Shown here piece by piece: positions 43,941-54,290 of a stretch of 64,000 nucleotides of DNA. The stretch is taken from NCBI RefSeq assembly GCF_004348995.1, contig NZ_SMKQ01000015.1:1-64000 (forward strand), in the 5' to 3' direction. Every line of letters starts with the position of its first letter. Position 1 is the stretch's first letter. Origin of the DNA: Nonomuraea terrae (GTDB lineage Bacteria > Actinomycetota > Actinomycetes > Streptosporangiales > Streptosporangiaceae). A model generated the notes under the pieces. That model was not told the origin of the DNA, searched no databases, and saw only the letters and a program-made list of their open reading frames with translations. Both the position numbers and the translations under genes were made by a program.

Positions 43941-45899
43941 TCAGCGGGCGCGGCGCAGGCGCAGGAAGTCGCTGACGACGTACTCGCCCAGCCGTTCGGC
44001 GCTGGGGGAGAAGACGCGGCCGCCGTTCCTGCGGGCCACCTCGTCCACGAACTCCTTCAGCCGCTCGTCGGCCGCCAGCATGAAGACGTTGATGGTGGCC
44101 CGCCGCCGGGACATCTTGTCGACCTCGGCCAGCGTCAGCTCCAGCGTCTCCCGCGACGGCGGCCACTCGAACGCCGACCTGCCGTTGCGCATGAGGTGGG
44201 CGGTCGGCTCGCCGTCGGTCACCACCAGCACCACCGGTTCGAAGTCGGGATGGCGGTCGAGATGGCGGCCGGCGATCAGCAGCGCGTGGTGCAGGTTGGT
44301 GCCCTGCACCATGTCCCAGTCGAGCCCCGCCAGCTCGTCGGGCTGCAGCACCCTGGCGTAGTTGGAGAAGCCGATGATCTGCACGGCGTCCTGCGGGAAC
44401 TTCGAGGCTACCAGCGCCTGCAGGGCGAGCGCCGTCTGCTTGGCCGCCGCCCACGTGCCGCGCAGCGCCATCGAGTACGACAGGTCCACCAGCAGGCAGA
44501 CCGCCGCGGCGCTGCGGCGCTCGGTCTCGGCCACCTCGAAGTCGTCCACGGACAGCCGCACGCCGACGCGTTCGCCGGTGGTGACGCCGCCGCTGCGGAC
44601 GCCGTTCACGAGCGTGCGCACCACGTCGATGGGCTGCTCGTCGCCGAAGCGCCATGGCCGTGAGGAGCCCGTGAGCTCGCCGGCCGAGCCCGCGTCGTGC
44701 TGGTCGTGGTCGCCGCGGCGGCCGGCGTCGAGCGAGGAGAACACCCGGCGCAGCGCCGTCTCGCCCAGTCGGCGCACCGCCTTCGGGGTGAGCTCCAGCT
44801 TGCCGCGGCGGCGCAGCAGGTAACCCTGCTCCTCCAGCTCGCGTTCGATGCGCTTGAGCCCCTCAAGGTCGTCGACCGCCGAGCGGCCGAGCGCACGGCG
44901 TACGGCGGCCTCGTCGATGTCGTCGAGCCGCGCGCCCGGGTAGTCCTGGCGCAGGGCGGACTCCAGCTGTGAGAGGTCGGCCAGCTCCTCCAACGCCGTC
45001 ACCGCGTCGCCCATGGACAGCGGCTCGTCGCCGGTCATGCGCTCGGGCGCGTTCCAGGCCAGGTCGGGACGGCGGGCGTAGAGGGCCTCGCCGAGGCGGC
45101 GCATCTCGTCGGACAGACCCGTCTGCTCCAAGGTCTGGTTGATGAGGCCGGCCAGCTCCTCGCGCTGGCGCGGGGTCATCGAGGCCAGCATGCGCTGCGT
45201 GGCGGCGGCGCGGCGGGCCAGGATGTCGACGAGTTCGTCGAGGTTGCGCGGCTTCTCGGGGAACAGGTCACCATATTTCCCCATGAAGGCGTCGAAGTCT
45301 TCTTGGGTGTGTTCGCCCTGGGCGTCCTTGGCAAGCATGTCGTTCAGGTCCGCCATCATCTGCCGGACGCGTTCCATGGCCTCGGGGTCCGGGTTGGCCA
45401 GGGCGTCGCGCAGGCCCCTGAACTGGCTGTCGAGCACCTCGCGGCGCAGCAGGTCGCGCAGCTCCTGGAACGTCTGCCGGGCCGCGGCCGACCGCCAGTC
45501 GTACGTGCTCAGCTCCTGGATGGCGCTGGCGGTGTCGTCCGGCAGCGCGTCGAGCCCCGCCTCCCGCATGCGGGCGTCGTCGGACGGGTCGGGGAACAGC
45601 TCCGCCCGCTCCTGGCCGATCGCCTTGTCGAGCAGCGCCCTGGCGCGCTCCAGCGTGCCGTCGAGCCGCCCGCTCTCGCGCAGGTCGCGCCGGCGCCGCC
45701 GGACCTCCCTGAGCATGTCGTCGAGGCCGCGGCGCTCCTGGACGCCGGGCAGGCCGCGCTTGAGCAGGTCGCGCAGGGCGTGGACCGGCGTCGAGCCCGA
45801 CAGGATGGCGTCGCCCATCTCGTCGAGCGCCGCGCGTACGTCGTAGGGAGGGGCCAGGGGGTCAGGGCCGTCGTGGAACTCGCCATAGCGGAAGGCCAT
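43941..45899 (-). CDS. VWA-domain protein (CoxE/YehP-like, partner of MoxR ATPase)
   Basis: 652 residues. A long helical, Arg/Asp-rich N-terminal part (1-430) is followed by a C-terminal von Willebrand A domain with the MIDAS motif VDLSYSM (Asp and two Ser, about 465-471), GTNLHHAL and VVTDGEPTAH. Soluble, no signal. Such proteins act with MoxR-type AAA ATPases as metallochaperone-like or remodelling pairs. The ATPase is encoded just upstream, beyond a lipoprotein gene. ATG 45899 is chosen. In-frame GTG codons just before it are alternatives. Confidence 0.85.
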   Translation of the reverse strand: MAFRYGEFHDGPDPLAPPYDVRAALDEMGDAILSGSTPVHALRDLLKRGLPGVQERRGLDDMLREVRRRRRDLRESGRLDGTLERARALLDKAIGQERAELFPDPSDDARMREAGLDALPDDTASAIQELSTYDWRSAAARQTFQELRDLLRREVLDSQFRGLRDALANPDPEAMERVRQMMADLNDMLAKDAQGEHTQEDFDAFMGKYGDLFPEKPRNLDELVDILARRAAATQRMLASMTPRQREELAGLINQTLEQTGLSDEMRRLGEALYARRPDLAWNAPERMTGDEPLSMGDAVTALEELADLSQLESALRQDYPGARLDDIDEAAVRRALGRSAVDDLEGLKRIERELEEQGYLLRRRGKLELTPKAVRRLGETALRRVFSSLDAGRRGDHDQHDAGSAGELTGSSRPWRFGDEQPIDVVRTLVNGVRSGGVTTGERVGVRLSVDDFEVAETERRSAAAVCLLVDLSYSMALRGTWAAAKQTALALQALVASKFPQDAVQIIGFSNYARVLQPDELAGLDWDMVQGTNLHHALLIAGRHLDRHPDFEPVVLVVTDGEPTAHLMRNGRSAFEWPPSRETLELTLAEVDKMSRRRATINVFMLAADERLKEFVDEVARRNGGRVFSPSAERLGEYVVSDFLRLRRAR

Positions 45900-45952
45900 C
45901 ACGAAACCCACGCTAACCCGAGAAACGCTCCCATGTGCCCCCCGGAGCCCGG

Positions 45953-46729
45953 TCATGCGTCCCCGAAGACCTCCCAGACCTGCTCCAGGGAGTCGACTTC
46001 CGGGGTGTAGTCGACCTTGACCAGCACCGGGTGGCGCAGCTTCGACAGCGCCTCGGTGAGGTCGTCGGCGGCGCACTGCTTCGTGCCGAGGCCGTCCTGG
46101 TTCGCGTTCACGGGCCGGCCGGTGAGCCAGCCGTCGCCGCACTTCGCCGTGGTGCGGAAGAAGACCGTCGCGTACGTGTAGCCCAGCTTGACCTGCTTGC
46201 CCCCGGACGAGAACAGCACGGTGCTGTCGTCCACCCGCTGGATCGTGCCCTGCGCCGTCTTCAGGTCGGGCCAGTCGGGGACGAGGATCTCGTTGATCCG
46301 GGTCGCCCTGCCGTCGCGGTGTTCGGCCCGCAGCGCCACCGGGCCGCGCTCCAGTTCGGTGGCCAGATCGGACGGCTTGCACGCCGTGCGGCCCAGGCCC
46401 TTGTCGTCGAGCGCGACCTGCCCCTCGGTCTCCTTCAGGTCGCACGCCACCGTGACCCGCCCGTACGTGGCCGCGCCGTAGTCGAGCCGCAGCTCCTTCG
46501 CCTCCGCGACCGGCGAGAGCCGGTAGCCGGAGAAGCCGCCCTCATGCTTCTCGAAGGTCTCCGACTTGGGCACGACCCGCAGGCGGCCCTCGCCGTCGGC
46601 CCAGGCGTAGCCGTACACGACCTGGGTGGAGGCGGAAGCCTCCGCAGTGGTGGGCGCGGACATGACGGGCGCGGCGCAGCCGCTCACGGCCAGCGCGGCG
46701 GCAGCCGCGGCGCAGACGAACGAACGCAT
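45953..46729 (-). CDS. Lipoprotein of unknown function
   Basis: 258 residues. ATG 46729 is favoured over 46762 because it has GGAG seven bases upstream and begins a signal peptide (MRSFVCAAAAAALAVSGC, lipobox VSGC, Cys near residue 18). The mature part has two similar halves, each with a Cys pair: VTVACDL and RTACKPSDL, then TTAKCGDGW and KQCAADDL. Each is followed by a strand with PVALRAEH or PVLVKVDY, so a repeat is likely. No known family recognised. It sits between the VWA and AAA genes. Confidence 0.7.
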   Translation of the reverse strand: MRSFVCAAAAAALAVSGCAAPVMSAPTTAEASASTQVVYGYAWADGEGRLRVVPKSETFEKHEGGFSGYRLSPVAEAKELRLDYGAATYGRVTVACDLKETEGQVALDDKGLGRTACKPSDLATELERGPVALRAEHRDGRATRINEILVPDWPDLKTAQGTIQRVDDSTVLFSSGGKQVKLGYTYATVFFRTTAKCGDGWLTGRPVNANQDGLGTKQCAADDLTEALSKLRHPVLVKVDYTPEVDSLEQVWEVFGDA

Positions 46730-46794
46730 GGACGGTCTCCCCCGAAATTGCTGATCAGTCATCCCTTTTGACGCGGGAGACCGCCCATATGTTT

Positions 46795-48186
46795 TCAGGT
46801 GCGGTAAACGCTCACCCCGTCGACGTCCTCCTTCGACAGGCGCCGCATGAGGTAGAGCCCTTCGAGCGCGAACTCCAGGGCGGCGGCGGCGTGACCGGGC
46901 GACTCCTCGCCCGCGCCCATGCCGAGCCGCGACATGACCTTGGCCAGCCCGGTGACCGGGCCCATGCGGTGCAGCAGCTCGGCGGCCGGGACGAGCTCAC
47001 CCGACTCCACCTGGTTGCCCTCGGAGAACTTGTCGATCACCGCCGACAGGTCCATGCCGCCCAGCCGGTTCCTGAACGTCTCGGCCGTGGCCCGGCGCAG
47101 CAGGTGGGCCAGGATCTCGGTCTCCCTGCCCTCCTCGCTGACCTCGAACTCCACCTTGCCCCGCAGGCTGTGGACGACGCAGGCGAGGTCGACCACCCGC
47201 GCGACGGCCTGCTCCTCGCGGGCGATGGCCGCCCGGCGCACCGCGGAGGCGGCCGCGGTCTCGGCGGCGGCGATCGAGAAGCGGGCCGACACGCCGGAAC
47301 GGGCGTCGACGGCCGTCGACTCGCGGACCAGCCGGGTGAACCGGGCGATCACCTCGACCAGGTGCTCGGGGATGTCGGCTCCGATGTCCGGCATGGACTC
47401 CTGGCGGATGAGCCGCAGCTCGTCCTCGACGGTCATCGGGTAATGGGTGCGGATCTCGGCGCCGAACCGGTCTTTCAGCGGCGTGATGATCCGGCCCCGG
47501 TTGGTGTAGTCCTCGGGGTTGGCGCTGGCGATGAGCAGGATGTCGAGAGGCAGCCGCAGGTTGTAGCCGCGCACCTGGATGTCGCGCTCCTCCAGCACGT
47601 TGAGCAGCGAGACCTGGATGCGTTCGGCCAGGTCGGGCAGCTCGTTGACGGAGAAGACGCCGCGGTTGGTGCGCGGGACGAGGCCGTAGTGGACCGTTTC
47701 AGGGTCGCCGAGCGTGCGCCCTTCGGCGATCTTGATCGGGTCGACGTCGCCGATCAGGTCGCCCACGGAGGTGTCGGGCGTGGCGAGCTTCTCGCCGTAG
47801 CGCTCGTCGCGGTGCTTCCACGCGATCGGCAGCTCGTCGCCCAGCTCCCGCGTGAGTGCCTGGCAGCGGGTGCAGACCGGTGCGTACGGGTGGTCGTTGA
47901 TCTCGCAGCCTTCGACGATCGGCGTCCATTCATCGAGCAGGCCCGTCACGGTGCGGATGAGCCGGGTCTTGCCCTGACCGCGCTCGCCGAGGAGCACGAG
48001 GTCGTGCCCGGCGAGCAGTGCCCGCTCCAGGTGTGGCAGGACGGTGTCGTCGAAGCCCACGATGCCGGGAAAGCGTGGCTCACCGGCCCGCAGCTTGGCC
48101 AGCAGGTTTTCCCGGACCTCGGCTTTGACGGTGCGATGAACGTGGCCGCTCTCTCGCAACTCGCGGAGAATTCGTGGCTGATGCAC
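46795..48186 (-). CDS. MoxR/Mg-chelatase-I-type AAA+ ATPase
   Basis: 463 residues. Walker A GERGQGKTR (67-75), sensor-region NELPDLAERIQVSLLNVLEE and IASANPEDYTNRGRI, then FGAEIRTHYPM. Compared with ordinary MoxR it has an insertion (about 90-150) holding Cys94 and CTRC (105-108), a possible zinc site. The C-terminal 150 residues are helical. Works with a VWA protein in related systems. Here the VWA gene lies downstream after a lipoprotein gene. Rightward FIST gene is divergent. Confidence 0.87.
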   Translation of the reverse strand: MHQPRILRELRESGHVHRTVKAEVRENLLAKLRAGEPRFPGIVGFDDTVLPHLERALLAGHDLVLLGERGQGKTRLIRTVTGLLDEWTPIVEGCEINDHPYAPVCTRCQALTRELGDELPIAWKHRDERYGEKLATPDTSVGDLIGDVDPIKIAEGRTLGDPETVHYGLVPRTNRGVFSVNELPDLAERIQVSLLNVLEERDIQVRGYNLRLPLDILLIASANPEDYTNRGRIITPLKDRFGAEIRTHYPMTVEDELRLIRQESMPDIGADIPEHLVEVIARFTRLVRESTAVDARSGVSARFSIAAAETAAASAVRRAAIAREEQAVARVVDLACVVHSLRGKVEFEVSEEGRETEILAHLLRRATAETFRNRLGGMDLSAVIDKFSEGNQVESGELVPAAELLHRMGPVTGLAKVMSRLGMGAGEESPGHAAAALEFALEGLYLMRRLSKEDVDGVSVYRT

Positions 48187-48347
48187 GGAACCGAGACTAC
48201 GTCCCCCACGAAGAATGTGGCAGGGAGTTTCGCACCTGGCGGAGATTTCGGATCTTGACTATTAGGTGACGGTTCGTGCGCGTGCTTGTCCCCTTTGTGG
48301 GGAGAATCGGGCCTAGGGAACTTGGACATGACGAGGAGGCGAGACGC

Positions 48348-49532
48348 GTGGCCTTGATGACAAGCCGCTTCGCCGACGGCCTCGCCGTGGGTTCTGACCT
48401 GGTGGAGGCCGCGGAGAACGCCGTCGGTCAGGCACTGTCGAGGCTCAGCGGCCCTGCCGACTTGGTCTGCTTCTTCATCTGCGGCGACGATCCCGATGAC
48501 GTCGCCCGGGCCGGAGAGGCCGCGATGAAACTCGCGCCCGAGGCGAACGTGATCGGATGCAGCGCCACGGGAGTGATCGGCGACGGGCAGGGGGTCGAGC
48601 TGACGCCCGCTGTCAGTGCCTGGGCCGCGACCTTGGACGGGGCCCGGTTGACGACGTTCGCGCTGGAGACGCTGACGGCCGAGGACAGGTTCGTGGTGGT
48701 CGGGCTGCCGGAACGCGGCCAGGACGACCACGTGGCGATTCTGCTGACCGATCCGTACAGCTTTCCGACCGACGCCTTCGTCGAGCGCTCGGTCGACGTC
48801 CTGGGCGACCTGCCGCTGGTCGGGGGGCTCGCCAACGGGTTGCAGGGACGCGGTTCCGTACGGTTGTTCGCCGACGGCGAGGTCTACACCGAGGGCGCGA
48901 TCGGCGTGCTGATCAGCGGCCCGGTGAAGATCAGCACCGTGGTCAGCCAGGGCTGCCGCCCGATCGGGCCGAGCATGGTCGTCACCGCGTCGGAGGACAA
49001 CCTGCTGCTCGAACTGGCCGGCCAGCCGGCCCTGGCCCGCCTGGAGGACATCGTCACCGAGCTGGACGAGGACGACCGCGACCTCGTCGCCGCCGGCCTG
49101 CAGATCGGCCTGGCGATGGACGAATACGCCGAACGCCACGAACGCGGCGACTTCCTCATCCGGGGCGTCATCGGCATCGACCCCGAACGCGAGGCCGTGG
49201 CCATCGGCGACATCGTCGAGGTCGGCAGGACCGTACGCTTCCAGGTCAGGGACGCCGCCACCGCCGACGAGGACCTGTACGACCTGCTCGACGCCCACCG
49301 CGAGGAGATCGGCAAGGTGGACGGGGCGCTGCTGTTCTCCTGCAACGGGCGGGGCTCGGCCATGTTCGGCACACCCGACCACGACGCGATCGCGGTGCGC
49401 GACACGCTGGGGCCCGTCGGCGTGGCCGGCTTCTTCGCCGCCGGCGAGGTCGGCCCGGTCGCCGGGCACAACCACGTGCACGGCTTCACCGCGTCCCTGC
49501 TCGTGTTCTGCAGCGCTGCGGACGAGCCATGA
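48348..49532 (+). CDS. FIST-domain signalling protein
   Basis: 394 residues: FIST N domain (about 1-200; VIGCSATGVIGDGQGVELTP) and FIST C domain (about 220-380; LFSCNGRGSAMFG, VAGFFAAGEVGPV). Such proteins bind small ligands, probably amino acids, as input modules. Here it is stand-alone, with no attached output domain. GTG 48348 has GAGGAGG eight bases upstream. The preceding 160 bp, divergent from the AAA gene, hold TTGACT-like promoter elements. Confidence 0.87.
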   Translation: MALMTSRFADGLAVGSDLVEAAENAVGQALSRLSGPADLVCFFICGDDPDDVARAGEAAMKLAPEANVIGCSATGVIGDGQGVELTPAVSAWAATLDGARLTTFALETLTAEDRFVVVGLPERGQDDHVAILLTDPYSFPTDAFVERSVDVLGDLPLVGGLANGLQGRGSVRLFADGEVYTEGAIGVLISGPVKISTVVSQGCRPIGPSMVVTASEDNLLLELAGQPALARLEDIVTELDEDDRDLVAAGLQIGLAMDEYAERHERGDFLIRGVIGIDPEREAVAIGDIVEVGRTVRFQVRDAATADEDLYDLLDAHREEIGKVDGALLFSCNGRGSAMFGTPDHDAIAVRDTLGPVGVAGFFAAGEVGPVAGHNHVHGFTASLLVFCSAADEP

Positions 49533-49557
49533 TCCCGTCCGGTACGGCGGGCCGCCC

Positions 49558-50748
49558 GTGATCCTCGCGATCGACATAGGCGGCACCAAGATGGCCACCG
49601 GGCTGGTGGCCCGCGACGGCACCGTGGTCACCTCCAGACGCGTCACCACCCCCCGGAGCGCCGACGCCGAAACCCTGTGGCACACCCTCACCGACCTCAT
49701 CGCCCCGCTCTCCGACGACGTCGAAGGGGTGGGCGTGGGCTGCGGAGGCCCCATGACCTGGCCCGAGGGCGAGGTCTCCCCCCTGAACATCCCCGGCTGG
49801 CGCCGCTTCCCCCTGCGCGCCCGCCTCACGGCCCTTTTCCCCGGCCTTCCGGTACGCGTGCACAACGACGCCGTCTGCCTGGCCGTCGCCGAACACTGGA
49901 AGGGCGCCGGCCAGGGCACCCAGGACATGCTCGGCATGGTGGTGTCGACGGGCGTGGGCGGTGGGCTCATCCTGGGCGGCCGGCTGGTGCACGGCCGTAC
50001 GGGCAACGCCGGCCACATCGGCCACGTGGTGGTGGAACCGGACGGCGGGCCCCGCTGCGGCTGCGGCGGCCACGGCTGCCTGGAAGCCATGGCCCGCGGC
50101 CCCGCCCTCGCCACCTGGGCCCTGGCCCAAGGCTGGGTGCCCAGCGCGGCCATCCCCACCCAGGCCTCAGCGCCCGACTCCGCCTTCGACACGCCACGGG
50201 GAACCGGCGCCGACCGCGTCCCATCGTCTCGCACCGACAACGGGACCGGTACGCGGGCCGGCAGGACCGAGAGTCCGGCGGCCGCGCCCGTGACCGTCCC
50301 CGGTGGGGCGCACTCCGGCCGAACCGCACCCACAGGCGTCCCCGCGCCACGCCTCACCTCGGCCACCACCCACGACCACGGGGCGCGGCCGTACGAACAG
50401 GACGAGGCGTACCGCGAGGATCGGGTGGTGACGGCGCGGCAGCTGGCGGCGGACGCGAGGGCCGGGGACGAGATCGCGTCCCGGGCGATGTGCCGGGCCG
50501 GTCGGGCGATCGGCATCGCGATCGCCTCCGCCACGCACCTGTGCGACCTCGACCTGGTGACCATCGGCGGCGGGCTCTCCCAAGCGGGGCAGCCGTTGTT
50601 CGGCCCGCTGGAGGAGGCGCTACGCGAGCACGCCCGGATGGGGTTCGCCCGTCGCGTCAAGGTCGTGCCCGCCGCACTCGGCCAGGAGGCCGGCCTGGTC
50701 GGCGCCGCCGCCCTTCTCCTCGCCGGCGACACCTATTGGCCCTCGTAA
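49558..50748 (+). CDS. ROK family kinase with long disordered insertion
   Basis: 396 residues. Phosphate motif DIGGTK (6-11), catalytic Asp in VHNDAVC (about 104), and zinc site His156 with CGCGGHGC (167-174). Glucokinase-like or N-acetylhexosamine kinase. The usual link of some 15 residues after the zinc helix is replaced by a Pro/Ala/Thr/Gly-rich stretch of about 95 residues (193-288) without predicted structure. The core resumes at ARQLAADARAGDEIA and GGGLSQAG. No other example of this length comes to mind. GTG start. Confidence 0.85.
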   Translation: MILAIDIGGTKMATGLVARDGTVVTSRRVTTPRSADAETLWHTLTDLIAPLSDDVEGVGVGCGGPMTWPEGEVSPLNIPGWRRFPLRARLTALFPGLPVRVHNDAVCLAVAEHWKGAGQGTQDMLGMVVSTGVGGGLILGGRLVHGRTGNAGHIGHVVVEPDGGPRCGCGGHGCLEAMARGPALATWALAQGWVPSAAIPTQASAPDSAFDTPRGTGADRVPSSRTDNGTGTRAGRTESPAAAPVTVPGGAHSGRTAPTGVPAPRLTSATTHDHGARPYEQDEAYREDRVVTARQLAADARAGDEIASRAMCRAGRAIGIAIASATHLCDLDLVTIGGGLSQAGQPLFGPLEEALREHARMGFARRVKVVPAALGQEAGLVGAAALLLAGDTYWPS

Positions 50749-50985
50749 CCCTCGTACGGTCCGCCCGGCCTTCGTGCTGGCCGTGCTGGCCGTCGTGACC
50801 CCGTGCTGGCCGTTCGGATCCTGTGCTGCCCCTCCAGATCCCCGTGCGCCGCCCCAGCCCCTCCAGAACCCGGATCCTGCGGAAGACGCCTTGGGCGTGG
50901 ACCGTGCCGTGCGAGGCCGTACAGCCACGGGATCCCGCCACCGGGCACCTGCGCTCACTGTCCGGCGGAGCGGGTTCGCGGCGGG

Positions 50986-52401
50986 TCAGGCGGCGGGTTT
51001 GCGGGGCTGGAAGAGCCAGGCGTCGAAGAGCGGGTTGAGGTCTTTGCCGGACATGCGCTCGGCCAGGTCGATGAACTTCTCCGTCGTGACGTGACCGTAG
51101 CGGTGCTCGGCGGCCCACGTGCGGAGCAGCTTGAAGAAGGTCTCGTCGCCGATGGCCTTGCGCAGCGCGTGCAGGGCCATCCCGCCACGGGTGTAGACCG
51201 ACTGGTTGAACAGGTCGTCGGGCTTGGCCCGCCCGGGCGGATAGGACCACATCGGGTCGCTGTCGGGGCGGTTGTTGAACTCCGTGAAGAACTCCTCCAC
51301 GGTCTTCCTGCCCTTGTGCTCGGACCACATCCACTCGGCGTACGTGGCGAAGCCCTCGTTGAGCCAGAGGTCCTTCCACCGCCAGATGGTCAGGCTGTTG
51401 CCGAACCACTGGTGGGCGAGCTCGTGGGCGACGATCACCTCGTCGGGGTCGAAGCCGCCGTAGAGGGGCTTGGTCTGGTTCTCCAGCGCGTAGCCCGCGG
51501 TGTAGTTGTCGATCACGCCACCCGTCGAGGAGAACGGGTAGGGGCCGAAGACCTTGGCCCAGTGGTCGGTGATCTCGGCGGTGGACGTGTAGAGCCGGTC
51601 GAGCCCGCTCTTGAAGGCCGGGTCGGTGGCGGCCAGCGTGGGGATGCCCGAGGCCGTCTTGCCCTGGCGCAGCTCGAACTTGCCGAGCGTGGCCGTCGCG
51701 AGGTATGTCGCCATCGGGTGGCGCTCCCGCCAGCGGAAGGTGGTCTTGCCGCCGGCGGTCTTGGGCTGCCCGACCTGCTCGCCGTTGGCCAGCGCCGTCA
51801 GCCCGGCGGGCACGGTGATCTCGAAGGCGTAGGTCGCCTTGTCGGCCGGGTGGTCGTTGCTCGGGAACCAGGTCTTGGAGCCGTCTGGCTCGGAGGCCAC
51901 GAACGCGCCGTCGGAGGTCGGCATGAACCCGAAGGTGCCGAGGTTGCCGGTGTCTTTCGCCGGGTTGGGGACACCGTCGTAGGTGACCTCGACGGTGAAC
52001 TCGTCATTGGCGTCGATGGGCCGCTCGGGCCGCACGGTCAGCTCGTCGCCCCGCCGGCTGAACGTCGCGGATTTGCCGTCGAGGCTCACCTTGCGCACGT
52101 CGAGCCCGGCCAGGTCGAGATTGAAGCTGGACAGGCCCTGCGTGGCGGCGGCCCGGATGGTGGCCACTCCCTCGAGCCGTCTGGTGGCGGGCGTGTAGTC
52201 GACGTCGAGGTCGTAGTGGGCGACGTCGTAGCCGCCGTTGCCGTCGTCGGGGAAGTCGGGGTCGCCGATGCCGGGCGCGCCCGGGCGGTACGCCGCTTCG
52301 GTGTGGTGTACCGCGGGCGGTGTCGGCTCGTCGGTGAGCGAGCAGCCGACCACGCTGCCGAGCACGACGAGCGCGACCACTCCGCTCCTGTGGAAACGCA
52401 T
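50986..52401 (-). CDS. M1 family zinc metallopeptidase, lipoprotein
   Basis: 471 residues. Lipobox VVGC puts the lipidated Cys near residue 20. The zinc motif HELAHQW (His326, Glu327, His330) and Glu349 in NEGFA have the right 18-residue spacing. The beta-rich N-terminal domain (about 55-240) is typical. The GAMEN-like exopeptidase motif is GYALENQ (about 303). The C-terminal helical domain of full-length aminopeptidase N is absent, as in other short actinobacterial M1 peptidases. The 237-bp gap after it (50749-50985) has degenerate GTGCTGGCCG repeats only. Confidence 0.9.
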   Translation of the reverse strand: MRFHRSGVVALVVLGSVVGCSLTDEPTPPAVHHTEAAYRPGAPGIGDPDFPDDGNGGYDVAHYDLDVDYTPATRRLEGVATIRAAATQGLSSFNLDLAGLDVRKVSLDGKSATFSRRGDELTVRPERPIDANDEFTVEVTYDGVPNPAKDTGNLGTFGFMPTSDGAFVASEPDGSKTWFPSNDHPADKATYAFEITVPAGLTALANGEQVGQPKTAGGKTTFRWRERHPMATYLATATLGKFELRQGKTASGIPTLAATDPAFKSGLDRLYTSTAEITDHWAKVFGPYPFSSTGGVIDNYTAGYALENQTKPLYGGFDPDEVIVAHELAHQWFGNSLTIWRWKDLWLNEGFATYAEWMWSEHKGRKTVEEFFTEFNNRPDSDPMWSYPPGRAKPDDLFNQSVYTRGGMALHALRKAIGDETFFKLLRTWAAEHRYGHVTTEKFIDLAERMSGKDLNPLFDAWLFQPRKPAA

Positions 52402-52492
52402 AGGTGACGAGCCCCCTTCAGATCGTGACCAGAATCTTACGCTGGGTCACGGACTGCCGACGACTCGTCACCGCATCGCCCCGGCAGGCCCC

Positions 52493-54194
<1,702 letters not shown>

Positions 54195-54290
54195 TATCAG
54201 CGGGGGACGAGGCACCATTATCGATCGTTTACCCTTGGCATTCGCCCAGGCTGCGGGGATGGGGCGACGCTTGACGGAGGGGAGTCAGGG

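Noticed and set aside
46795-48186. Magnesium chelatase subunit for chlorophyll or cobalamin synthesis
   Set aside because: No BchD/BchH or cobN partner genes nearby, and the partner is a CoxE-like VWA protein, so the MoxR-type role is preferred.
52424-52451. CGTGACC/GGTCACG inverted repeat between hppD and the M1 gene as terminator
   Set aside because: Seven-bp arms with a 14-base loop and no U-run. Not convincing.
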